Positions 14,774-22,856 of a stretch of DNA of 23,985 bases are shown one piece after another. Both the position numbers and the translations under genes were made by a program. Source of the DNA: JANLQX01 sp031406385. GTDB lineage: Bacteria > Actinomycetota > Acidimicrobiia > Acidimicrobiales > JANYDT01. Where the stretch lies: NCBI GenBank assembly GCA_031406385.1, contig JANOHI010000410.1, forward strand, positions 1 through 23,985, in the 5' to 3' direction. The notes beneath the pieces are model-generated. The model searched no databases. It had not been told where the DNA came from and saw only the letters and a program-made list of their open reading frames with translations. The stretch's first letter is position 1; every line of letters starts with the position of its first letter.

Positions 14774-15169
14774 TTACCGAGGGCCTCGGCCGAGGATGCG
14801 GGTGACAGCGACTTCGATCACGACGCGGCGGTCATTCGGCCGCGGGGCCTGGTAGCGGGCGGCGTAGCGGCGTTCGCCTTCGGCGACGGACTCCGGGTCG
14901 CGGGCTACCCGCCCCGCGCCCTCGAGGCTGAGCCAGGCGGCGCCCGCGATCTGACACAGAACCACCGTCGCGTTGCGTTCGACGTTGCGGACCTTCTGTG
15001 TTCCGTCGGAGCAGATGACCCGGGCGACACCGGTGGCCGGGTCGAAGCTGAAACCAACGGGAACGACGTGCGGTGTGCCGTCGGCACGGAGCGTCGTGAG
15101 GGTTGCTAGGTGTCGCTCGGCCACGAACTCGAGCTCGCGTTCAGTGAGATTCTCGGGGACCCGGGCCAC
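14774..15169 (-). CDS. PPOX-class (probably F420-dependent) split-barrel oxidoreductase
   Basis: The 131-residue protein matches the small pyridoxamine-5'-phosphate-oxidase-like split barrel seen in actinobacterial F420- or flavin-binding enzymes of the Rv1155 type. ERHLATLTTLRADGTPHVVPVGF (in part) opens the barrel and KVRNVERNATVVL follows. SLEGAGRVARDPE and a C-terminal strand ending in TRIL complete it. The cofactor (F420, FMN or heme) and substrate cannot be decided from sequence. The start is GTG at 15169, only 6 nt after the helD stop, so the two genes are likely one unit. The repeat cluster follows its stop and may mark the end of the transcript. Confidence 0.85.
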   Translation of the reverse strand: MARVPENLTERELEFVAERHLATLTTLRADGTPHVVPVGFSFDPATGVARVICSDGTQKVRNVERNATVVLCQIAGAAWLSLEGAGRVARDPESVAEGERRYAARYQAPRPNDRRVVIEVAVTRILGRGPR

Positions 15170-15175
15170 ACCCGC

Positions 15176-17389
15176 CTACTGACCGAAAATGGCGTCGACG
15201 GGGTCGGCGTTCACCGCCGACGCGAGGACGTCGGGCAGCGGTTGACTGGCCACGATGGCAAGCAGCCGGGTGGTTCTGGTGATCGCCACGTAGAGCGAAC
15301 GCAGGCCTTGTGCTGCCTCCTCCACGATGACCGACGGTTCCACCACGACAACGCCGTCGAACTCCAAGCCCTTGGCCGACGAGACGGCGAGCACCGACAT
15401 CCCGTCGCCCATGCTGCCGTTGGGGTCGAGCTCGATTCCGCGCGCCAGGAGATCGTCGGAGATGGTCGATACCAGCGATGTCGGACAGAGAATCCCGACC
15501 GTACCGTCGCCGAGGTTGTCCTTGAGGGCCAGAAGGGCGCGGGCCACGGCACCGGCCAGCGGCTCATCGGTTTCGGCGAACACGAAGGCCGGAGCGACAC
15601 CCTGGGTTCGAACCGAACGCGGCACGGCAAGTTCCGGCGCGGCGACGGCGAGGACCCGGGCGGCCAGGTCCATGACCTCCGACGGTGCCCGGTAGCCGAC
15701 CGTGAGCTCAACGGTTCGGCTCCGCTTCACGGGTAGGTGGGCAAGTACCTCTTCCCAGCTCTTCGGTGCCCACATGCCGGTCGCCTGGCCGATGTCGCCG
15801 ACGATGGTCATCGAGCCATTGAGCGAACGACGGCCGAGCATCCGCAACTGCATCGGCGAAAGGTCCTGGGCCTCGTCGACCACCAGGTGGCCGTAGGTGC
15901 GGATGCCTTCCTCGTGAGGATCGTTCGCCTTCAGTCCACGGTGCTGCCCGGGAATCTCCGATGGGGCGATGACCCCGCCAGGAACATGCGCGCGGGCGGG
16001 AAGCGGACCGAGATAGATCGCCGCTTCGTCCAGCAGTGCAATATCGGCCGAGGTCCAGCGAACGTCCTCGATGGACTCGCCTCGTGCCCGCACCAGAGCC
16101 TTCTGCTCGGTCTCGCTCAGGATGTCGCGCGCCGCGGCCTTGATGAGCGCCGGCGCACCGAAGAGGTCGCGAAGGAGCACCGTCGGAGAAAGCAGCGGCC
16201 ACATCCGGTCGAGCGCTGTGCGGACTTCATCGTTGCGCTTCAACTGGCTCACGATCGACGCCCGGTCGAAGGTGATCCCGTCGCGGTCGAATCTCGCCAG
16301 CGCCTCCCGATAGCGCTCAGCGAGACGATCACACACGATCGACTGCAGCTGCTTGCGAGCCGCGTTGTGCACCCGATGGGCACGCTTCACGGTCTGGACG
16401 AGCTCGGTGAGCTCGTCGGTCGACAGCACCAGTTCGGTGACACCGAACCGGATCCGCAAGGCTTCGCGAGGAACGCGCTGACGGGTCAGTACGGCCCGCC
16501 TGATCACCTTGGCCATCCGGGCATCACCTTTGACCCGAGCCGTCGCATGCGAATCGACGGCTCGGACGGCGACGTCGGCAACAAGATCGTCGATCGAGGC
16601 CAGCTCCACCGCGTGCTCGCCCAGCGCGGGGAGCACCCGGCCGATGTAGCGGATGAACAGTCGACTCGGGCCGACCACCAAGACGCCCTGGCGTTCGAGC
16701 GGAAAACGATGGCTGTACAGCAGGTAGGCCGTTCGATGGAGGGCAACCGCAGTCTTTCCGGTACCGGGGCCACCCTGAACGACGACCGCACCGGGAAGGC
16801 CGGACCGGATGATCTCGTCCTGTTCCCGCTGGATGGTGGCGACGATGTCGCGCATCTGACCGCGGCGAGCGCGTCCGAGAGCCGAGAGCAGCGCGCCCGT
16901 TCCGACGAGACCGGCGCCGCTGTCGTGTTCCAGGCGCTCGAGGGAGAAGACCTCATCGTCGATCCCGACGAGGTGTTCGGCCTCCGTGGCGAAGTGGCGT
17001 CGGCGCTCGAGCCCGAAGTTCTCGGCCCCCGTCGCCCGGTAGAACGATTCGGCCATCGGCGCCCGCCAATCGACGATGACGGCGTTCTGCTCTTTGTCGG
17101 AGACGGGTAAACGTCCTATATAGAACTTCTCGCCGCTACCCGGACCATCGGTGCCGGTACGGTCGATACGGCCGAAGAGCAGCGACTCGCCGCCGATCTG
17201 CAAGCGGGCCAGGCGCTCCATGGCGCGGTCTTCCACCACGTCGCGTTCGAAACGGGCCTGGTGAGTGCCACCGGCGCCGGTTTCGATCGAATACTGCAGC
17301 AGACGAGCAGCGCCACGCATGCCCTCGAGGCACTCGTAGGCCCAGAGCAAGTAGATCTGCTCTGCTGCGAACTCCGGGTGTTGAGACAC
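15176..17389 (-). CDS. helD: HelD-type RNA polymerase recycling ATPase (UvrD/Rep-like superfamily 1)
   Basis: HelD proteins insert into RNA polymerase and use ATP to strip nucleic acid from stalled complexes; some actinobacterial homologues (HelR) confer rifamycin tolerance. The 737-residue protein has a helical N-terminal region, Walker A GGPGTGKT (206-213), the Q/motif Ia area ALHRTAYLL, Walker B HLVVDEAQD (501-509), motif III GDIGQATG (531-538), motif IV GYRAPSE (565-571) and motif VI VAITRTTRLL near residue 710. The length and the N-terminal EQIYLLWAYECLEGMR fit actinobacterial HelD rather than UvrD or PcrA. The start is GTG at 17389 with AAGGA six bases upstream. An imperfect dyad lies 20-45 bp upstream; no rifamycin-associated element is evident. 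Confidence 0.9.
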   Translation of the reverse strand: MSQHPEFAAEQIYLLWAYECLEGMRGAARLLQYSIETGAGGTHQARFERDVVEDRAMERLARLQIGGESLLFGRIDRTGTDGPGSGEKFYIGRLPVSDKEQNAVIVDWRAPMAESFYRATGAENFGLERRRHFATEAEHLVGIDDEVFSLERLEHDSGAGLVGTGALLSALGRARRGQMRDIVATIQREQDEIIRSGLPGAVVVQGGPGTGKTAVALHRTAYLLYSHRFPLERQGVLVVGPSRLFIRYIGRVLPALGEHAVELASIDDLVADVAVRAVDSHATARVKGDARMAKVIRRAVLTRQRVPREALRIRFGVTELVLSTDELTELVQTVKRAHRVHNAARKQLQSIVCDRLAERYREALARFDRDGITFDRASIVSQLKRNDEVRTALDRMWPLLSPTVLLRDLFGAPALIKAAARDILSETEQKALVRARGESIEDVRWTSADIALLDEAAIYLGPLPARAHVPGGVIAPSEIPGQHRGLKANDPHEEGIRTYGHLVVDEAQDLSPMQLRMLGRRSLNGSMTIVGDIGQATGMWAPKSWEEVLAHLPVKRSRTVELTVGYRAPSEVMDLAARVLAVAAPELAVPRSVRTQGVAPAFVFAETDEPLAGAVARALLALKDNLGDGTVGILCPTSLVSTISDDLLARGIELDPNGSMGDGMSVLAVSSAKGLEFDGVVVVEPSVIVEEAAQGLRSLYVAITRTTRLLAIVASQPLPDVLASAVNADPVDAIFGQ

Positions 17390-17405
17390 GAACCATCCTT
17401 CGGCC

Positions 17406-17431
17406 GGACTGATCCAAGACTGGACTCAGTC
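17406..17431. promoter_or_regulatory. Imperfect dyad upstream of helD
   Basis: GGACTGATCC and GGACTCAGTC form an inverted repeat (GACTGA/TCAGTC perfect, then one bulged base) in the 220-bp divergent spacer, 17-42 bp before the helD start. It could be an operator or a short leader hairpin. It is close enough to the ribosome-binding site to affect helD expression. Confidence 0.35.
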
Positions 17432-17609
17432 GAAAAACCGGCGCAACGAAGCTAGTCCACCAAAGACGGCCCCTTGAGCGACGTCGCGGCGTCCGGGAAC
17501 GAGCGAGGGAGCGTTCGGTGTCGGCGGTCGGCCCTCTGAGTGCAACTGTTCGATCCTCGGCATCGCCGGGAAACATCCCAGAAACGAGCGGGGTCGAAGA
17601 TCATGGTTG

Positions 17610-18347
17610 ATGGCTCAGGTCAACCCCGCGAACACTTCCGGCGTCCAACACGGCGTCCGCGACGAGGTCGTCGCGCGCGCGGTCGCGAAGGGAGTGGTGA
17701 AGGCGACCGCCGAGAAGTTGCTCGACGACGCTCCAGAGCCCTGGTGGGAGTCCACGTCGGTTTCCGGTCTGGCCACCGACGTGGTGCTCCTTGCCCCGGG
17801 ACTTGGCCCCGACGAGGTTCGGATCCGGATCCTGCGCGGCGTGTCGAACTGGGAGCTCAGCGTGGTTGCGGCCGACCGACCCGGCCTGCTGGCAACAACA
17901 GCAGGCGTGCTGGCAGACAACGGCCTGTCCATCGACGACGCTCGCATTGCCACCTGGAAGAACCATGGCCTGGCTCTCCAGCGTCTACGGGTGAGCTCCC
18001 GTGACGTGTCGTCCAGCAGCGAGCCGGACTTCCCGTTCATCGGCCAAGACCTGCGTTCGGCCCTCGCGACCCCGCAGACCCGTCCGGACGGGGCCGGTTT
18101 CCCGGACGGATGTGCAATACGCAGCGTCGTGAACGTCGGTCAGCGCCGGTGGCGGGTCGAGGTCGAGGCGCGTGACGAAATCGGCCTGCTGGCGCGTGTC
18201 GCCAGCGCCCTACACGCGCTCGGAGCCAACGTGCTCGCCGCCGACGTGCACTCTGAAGGGCACCGCGCCCTCGACACGTTCCTAGTCGAGCTCGACGACG
18301 AAGCAAGCCTCCGCTTGCTACGGGCGCTCGCCAGTTCGAACTGCTGA
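17610..18347 (+). CDS. Two-ACT-domain protein resembling the C-terminus of GlnD
   Basis: The 245-residue protein has a first ACT domain at about residues 80-130 (ELSVVAADRPGLLATTAGVL...GLSIDDARIAT) and a second at about 180-230 (VEVEARDEIGLLARVASALHALGANVLAADV). This pattern is that of the tandem ACT domains of PII uridylyltransferase GlnD, which sense glutamine. No nucleotidyltransferase or HD domain is present, and the N-terminal 75 residues match nothing I know. Its likely role is amino-acid sensing or regulation, with no partner visible. I chose the ATG at 17610 over the TTG just before it. It diverges from helD and lies 72 bp before the ABC transporter gene. Confidence 0.78.
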   Translation: MAQVNPANTSGVQHGVRDEVVARAVAKGVVKATAEKLLDDAPEPWWESTSVSGLATDVVLLAPGLGPDEVRIRILRGVSNWELSVVAADRPGLLATTAGVLADNGLSIDDARIATWKNHGLALQRLRVSSRDVSSSSEPDFPFIGQDLRSALATPQTRPDGAGFPDGCAIRSVVNVGQRRWRVEVEARDEIGLLARVASALHALGANVLAADVHSEGHRALDTFLVELDDEASLRLLRALASSNC

Positions 18348-18419
18348 CGGCGCAGTCCGCAAACCCGCCATTCCACGTCCGGGGCCCGTTCGCTCAACGG
18401 GCTGCCATGCTGGAACGCA

Positions 18420-20291
18420 ATGCGAGCCATGCACATGGGTGTCTTCTCCGACGACCTGAAGAGTAAGAAGATCGACCGGAAAACGCTCCGTCGGGCATGG
18501 GCCTTCAGCGGGCCCTACCGACGCCAGCTGACCGGCTACATCGTCGCCATCATCGTCGTCTCGATCTTCGGCGTGGCTCCGCCCCTGGTCACCCGCCAGA
18601 TCATCGACAAGGCCATCCCATCCAATGACCGCGGCGCAATCACCTCCTGGGTGATTCTGCTCGTCGTTGTGGCGATCCTGGCCAGCGGCTTGTCCGCCAT
18701 CATTCGCTGGCTCGGTGCGGTCATTGGCGAGGGGGTCATCGCCACCACTCGCAAGGCGCTCTACGACCACGTGCAGCGGATGCCGATCGCGTTCTTCACC
18801 CGCACCCAGACCGGGTCGCTCATGAGCCGCCTCAACAACGATGTCGTCGGTGCCCAGTCGGCCTTCACCTTCGTGCTCCGCAGCGCGCTCAGCAACGTGC
18901 TGTCCGTCATCGTGACGATCATCGCGATGCTGACGCTGTCGTGGAAGTTCACCATCGTGTCGCTCATCGTCGTGCCGTTCCTCATCGTGTTGTCAAAGCG
19001 GGTCGGACGCGTCCAGGAGAAAGCGGCCCGCGAGGCCATGAGCCGCAACGCGGCGATGAACACGGTCATGACGGAACGCTTCAATGTCGCCGGAGCTCTG
19101 CTGGTCAAGCTCTTCGGACGACCCCGGGAGGAGCGTGAGGCCTTTGCCAAATCAGCTGACCGAGTCGCGGCGATCGGTGTGCGCCGCGCCGTCACGGGAA
19201 TCGTCTTTGACATCGCTCTCTCGCTGGTCGGGGCACTGCTCACCGCCTCGCTCTACTGGTGGGGAGCCAATCAGGTCCTCGACGGAAAGATCACCGTCGG
19301 CACGCTCGTGGCGATGTCGATCCTGGCCCAGCGCATCTACGGCCCGCTGACCGACTTAGCAAGCGCACGTATCGATTTCGTCACCGCCTTTGTCTCCTTC
19401 GAGCGCATCTTCGAGGTGCTCGACGCTCCGGTCTCGATCGCCGATCGGCCCGGAGCCGTAACGCTTCCGCCCGCCGCGGCCGCATCGGGCGCTCGGGTCG
19501 AGTTCGACGACGTGTGGTTCCGGTATCCGGCCGCCTCCGAAGTGTCGGTGGCGTCGCTGGAGAGCGGTGGGCCGACGCTTTCGAGCGACGAGTCCGCCTG
19601 GGTTCTCCAGGGCGTCACTGCGGTGTGCGAGCCAGGAACGCTGACCGCCATTGTCGGTCCCTCAGGTGCCGGCAAGACGACCATCTCGGCGCTCGTGCCC
19701 CGGCTCTACGACGTAACGCGCGGCGCCGTACGCATCGAAGGCCACGACGTTCGCGATGTCACCGGCGATTCCCTTCGAGGCGCCATCGGCGTCGTCAGCC
19801 AGGACGCCCACCTTTTCCATGACACGATCGCCGCGAACCTGCGCTATGCCCGACCGGAGGCCACCGACGCCGACCTCGTCGCCGTCTGTGAAGCAGCGCG
19901 CATCCACGAGATGATCTCGTCCCTTCCGGAGGGCTACGCCACCATGGTCGGTGAGCGCGGCTACCGGCTGTCAGGTGGTGAGAAAGCCCGTTTGGCGTTG
20001 GCCCGAGTGCTGCTCCGCGACCCCCGGCTGGTGATTCTCGACGAGGCCACGGCCCACCTCGACTCCGAGACCGAGGTGCACATCCAAGATGCACTCGCCG
20101 CTGCCCTGGTGGGTCGAACGTCGATCGTGATCGCCCATCGTCTCTCCACGATCCGCGAGGCCGATCAGATCCTCGTGCTCGATAACGGCCGGATCGTGGA
20201 GCGGGGCAACCATGACGAACTGGTCGAGCGGGGCGGGCTCTACGCCCACCTCACCGAGACGCAGTTCCTCGGCGCCCTCCCCACGGGATGA
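18420..20291 (+). CDS. ABC transporter with fused permease and ATPase domains (exporter type)
   Basis: This is a 623-residue half-transporter of the MsbA/multidrug exporter type, probably acting as a homodimer in the membrane. The permease part (residues about 35-330) has six hydrophobic segments, near 38-55, 77-98, 150-172, 177-192, 258-280 and 293-310. The ATPase part shows Walker A GPSGAGKTT (413-421), Q-loop VVSQD (458-462), signature LSGGEKARLALAR (517-529), Walker B LVILDEA (537-543) and the switch His in IAHRLS (His573). An insert of about 25 residues (371-394) follows the first ATPase strand. The substrate is unknown. Starts at 18420, 18429 and 18435 are possible; CATGCT ending 8 nt before 18420 is a poor -10 candidate. 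Confidence 0.93.
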   Translation: MRAMHMGVFSDDLKSKKIDRKTLRRAWAFSGPYRRQLTGYIVAIIVVSIFGVAPPLVTRQIIDKAIPSNDRGAITSWVILLVVVAILASGLSAIIRWLGAVIGEGVIATTRKALYDHVQRMPIAFFTRTQTGSLMSRLNNDVVGAQSAFTFVLRSALSNVLSVIVTIIAMLTLSWKFTIVSLIVVPFLIVLSKRVGRVQEKAAREAMSRNAAMNTVMTERFNVAGALLVKLFGRPREEREAFAKSADRVAAIGVRRAVTGIVFDIALSLVGALLTASLYWWGANQVLDGKITVGTLVAMSILAQRIYGPLTDLASARIDFVTAFVSFERIFEVLDAPVSIADRPGAVTLPPAAAASGARVEFDDVWFRYPAASEVSVASLESGGPTLSSDESAWVLQGVTAVCEPGTLTAIVGPSGAGKTTISALVPRLYDVTRGAVRIEGHDVRDVTGDSLRGAIGVVSQDAHLFHDTIAANLRYARPEATDADLVAVCEAARIHEMISSLPEGYATMVGERGYRLSGGEKARLALARVLLRDPRLVILDEATAHLDSETEVHIQDALAAALVGRTSIVIAHRLSTIREADQILVLDNGRIVERGNHDELVERGGLYAHLTETQFLGALPTG

Positions 20292-20318
20292 CCTGGTTTC
20301 GTCACGGCCTCCTGTCGG

Positions 20319-20324
20319 TAGCCT
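20319..20324 (+). promoter_or_regulatory. Putative -10 box TAGCCT for leaderless hemE mRNA
   Basis: GGTAGCCT is followed by 7 nt and then the hemE ATG (20332). No strong Shine-Dalgarno stands at the usual distance, although GGGGTG lies directly against the start. The repeat of this octamer at other first genes makes a leaderless promoter the simplest reading. Confidence 0.55.
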
Positions 20325-20331
20325 CGGGGTG

Positions 20332-21393
20332 ATGCCTGTTCGTGCCGCCCTCGGTGATTCCCCATTCCTCGCCGCATGTCGTGGTGAGCGGGCCCGCTAC
20401 ACCCCGGTGTGGTTCATGCGTCAGGCGGGGCGGAGCCTGCCCGAGTACCGGGCTCTGCGGGCTGGGAAGGCGTTCCACGAGATGCTCGTCGATCCGAGGC
20501 TCGCGGCCGAGGTCACAATGCAGCCGGTCCGACGTCACGGGGTGGATGCGGCGATCTTCTTCTCCGACATCATCACCCCGGTGCAGTCGTTCGTCCCGGG
20601 CGTGTCGATCGAGCAGGGCCGCGGACCGGTCATTCGTGAGCCTTTTCGCACGCTCCACGACGTTGATCGTCTGCGCGCCTACGATCCGGCAACCCACACA
20701 CCGTTCGTGGCCGACGCTATTCGTCTCTGTGTCGACGAGCTCGATCCCCAGGGCATCCCGCTGATCGGCTTTGCCGGCGCCCCGTTCACCGTTGCGACCT
20801 ACATCGTCGAGGGTGGCAAGTCGAAGGAGTTCGAGCACACGAAGTCGATGATGCACGGCGAACCCGACGTCTGGCACGCCCTCATGACCGCCCTCTCCGA
20901 CATCGCCCTTGCTTCGCTGCGGGCCCAGGTCCACGCAGGAGCCTCGGCGGTCCAGCTTTTCGACTCCTGGGCGGGCATCCTGTCGAGGCGCGAATACACC
21001 CGGTTCGTGCAGCCATACTCGGCCCGGATCTTCGCCGGACTCGCCGAAACCGGTGTACCCCGCATCCACTTCGGGGTGGGAACCGGGGAACTGCTCGGCG
21101 CGATGAGCGAAGCGGGGGCCGACGTCGTCGGCGTCGACTGGCGGGTCAGCCTTCCCGACGCCCGCAACCGCATCGGAACGGGCAAGGCCCTGCAGGGGAA
21201 CCTCGATCCCGTCGTGCTGCTCGGCCCATGGGACGTGGTCCGGGCGGAGGTCGACCGCGTCCTTGGCGAAGCGGCAACGGCAGGCGGTGGCCACATCTTC
21301 AACCTCGGCCACGGCGTGCTTCCGCAGATCGCCCCGGAGATGCTCACCCGGGTCGTCGACCACGTGCACTCGGTGTCCGCCGATACCCGCTGA
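20332..21393 (+). CDS. hemE: Uroporphyrinogen decarboxylase
   Basis: HemE removes four carboxyls from uroporphyrinogen III to give coproporphyrinogen III. The 353-residue protein contains PVWFMRQAGRSLPEY (Arg30 and Arg34), FFSDIITP (Asp79), GFAGAPFTVATYIVEGG, FDSWAGILSRREY and NLGHGVLPQ, which are conserved substrate-binding segments. The start at 20332 matches the family. The frame runs back to 20212, but that part lies over the ABC transporter 3' end. It is the first gene of a hemE-hemG-ligase unit; hemG begins 26 nt after its stop. Confidence 0.97.
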   Translation: MPVRAALGDSPFLAACRGERARYTPVWFMRQAGRSLPEYRALRAGKAFHEMLVDPRLAAEVTMQPVRRHGVDAAIFFSDIITPVQSFVPGVSIEQGRGPVIREPFRTLHDVDRLRAYDPATHTPFVADAIRLCVDELDPQGIPLIGFAGAPFTVATYIVEGGKSKEFEHTKSMMHGEPDVWHALMTALSDIALASLRAQVHAGASAVQLFDSWAGILSRREYTRFVQPYSARIFAGLAETGVPRIHFGVGTGELLGAMSEAGADVVGVDWRVSLPDARNRIGTGKALQGNLDPVVLLGPWDVVRAEVDRVLGEAATAGGGHIFNLGHGVLPQIAPEMLTRVVDHVHSVSADTR

Positions 21394-21419
21394 AGAACAT
21401 CGTCAGGATCGCTCCCGTC

Positions 21420-22856
21420 ATGAGCACCATCGCTGCCAACAGTGGATCGGGGCAGGCCCCTCGGCCCCACGATCTCGACGTGCTCATCATCGGCGGAGGC
21501 ATCGCCGGTCTCGCCACGGCCCATTTCCTTTTGCGGAACCGACCCGACCTGCGCGTCGAGGTCGTCGAGTCGACGTCGGTCGTCGGCGGAAAGATCTCTG
21601 GAGCGACCGTCGCCGGGATCGGCGTCGACACTGGACCCGATGCGTTTCTTGCACGCGTTCCGGGAGCAGTCGAGCTCGCCGAGTCACTCGGATTCGCAGA
21701 TGATCTGGTGGCGCCAGCGACCGGTTCGGCGTATGTGTATTCGCGCGGCGCACTGCGAGCGTTGCCGAAGGGTCTCGTGCTCGGCGTGCCGAGCGATCTA
21801 GGCGAAATGCGCAGATCGGGAATCATCAGTGCGCGTGGTATCGCCCGCGCCCTTCTCGGCTCGGTCGTGCCCGGCCGCGGAAGCACCGGCGCCGACCCGT
21901 CCGTGAGTGAGGCGATCGGGCGACATCTGGGACGCGAGGTCGTCGAGCGCCTCGTCGATCCGCTTCTCGGCGGCATCAACGCGAGCGACTGCGACACCCT
22001 CAGCCTTTCCAGTGCTGCGCCGATGCTGGCTGCAGCGGCTCGCGAGGATCGACTGGTTCGGGCTCTGCGACGAGCGAACGCCGCAACCGAGCGAGGACAG
22101 ATAGGCGTCACCGAGACCCGCCCCGTGTTTCTCGCACCACGGACCGGGATTCGCGCCCTCGTCGCACGTCTTGGGAACGAGGCCGCCGTCAGCGTCGGCG
22201 AGGCGGTCTCGGCGGTTGCGAGATGCGACACGGGATGGTCGGTGAGCACCGCAAAGCGGCACCTCACGGCTGGCCATGTTGTGTTTGCCACTCCTGCCGC
22301 CGCAGCGGCCGAACTTCTCCGCGTCGTCGCGCCTCGGACGGCATGTGAACTCGATGCCATACGTACGGCCTCTGTTGCACTGACCCTTCTGGCCTACCCG
22401 AAGGGGTCCGTTGTGCTCCCGCCGGGAAGCGGGATGCTCGTACCTCGGCCGGAGCGCCGGCTCGTGACGGCCTCGAGCTGGTGGAATCAGAAGTGGCCGC
22501 ATCTCGACACGAACGGTCACATCCTGCTTCGGGCTTCGGCTGGACGCGACGGTGACACCAGGTTCACCGATCTCGACGACGACGAACTCGTTGCTTCGCT
22601 GCACTGCGAGCTCATCGAGATGCTCGGCATCAACGCCCCTCCGGTCGATGCGGTGGTGACCCGATGGATGGGCGGATTTCCGCAGTACGACACCGGGCAT
22701 GCCGCTCGGGTCGAACGGATCGAGCGGTTCGTCACAACGGAAGCACCCGGCGTCACGTTGGTTGGAGCGAGCTACCGCGGCATCGGCATCCCCGCATGCA
22801 TCCGAGATGCCGAGCGGGCCGCGGCTCAGGTGAACGAGGCCGTCGGCAGTGGTTGA
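21420..22856 (+). CDS. hemG: FAD-dependent protoporphyrinogen/coproporphyrinogen oxidase (HemY/CgoX type)
   Basis: This 478-residue flavoprotein has the N-terminal dinucleotide-binding motif DVLIIGGGIAGLATA (FAD, residues 20-34). It continues with VVESTSVVGGKI, DTGPDAFL, DPLLGGINASDCDTLSLSSAAP and the C-terminal VGASYRGIGIPACIRDAERAA, all characteristic of the HemY family. In actinobacteria such enzymes usually oxidise coproporphyrinogen III in the coproporphyrin-dependent heme route, which fits its place right after hemE. I chose the ATG at 21420, 26 nt past the hemE stop with AGGA about 11 nt upstream. Its stop overlaps the ligase start by 8 nt. Confidence 0.93.
   Translation: MSTIAANSGSGQAPRPHDLDVLIIGGGIAGLATAHFLLRNRPDLRVEVVESTSVVGGKISGATVAGIGVDTGPDAFLARVPGAVELAESLGFADDLVAPATGSAYVYSRGALRALPKGLVLGVPSDLGEMRRSGIISARGIARALLGSVVPGRGSTGADPSVSEAIGRHLGREVVERLVDPLLGGINASDCDTLSLSSAAPMLAAAAREDRLVRALRRANAATERGQIGVTETRPVFLAPRTGIRALVARLGNEAAVSVGEAVSAVARCDTGWSVSTAKRHLTAGHVVFATPAAAAAELLRVVAPRTACELDAIRTASVALTLLAYPKGSVVLPPGSGMLVPRPERRLVTASSWWNQKWPHLDTNGHILLRASAGRDGDTRFTDLDDDELVASLHCELIEMLGINAPPVDAVVTRWMGGFPQYDTGHAARVERIERFVTTEAPGVTLVGASYRGIGIPACIRDAERAAAQVNEAVGSG

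Noticed and set aside
17390..17609. Rifamycin-associated element upstream of helD
   Set aside because: I looked for a palindrome of the GGGGCTTGCGGCAAGG kind. Only a loose GGGGCC was found, without the dyad.
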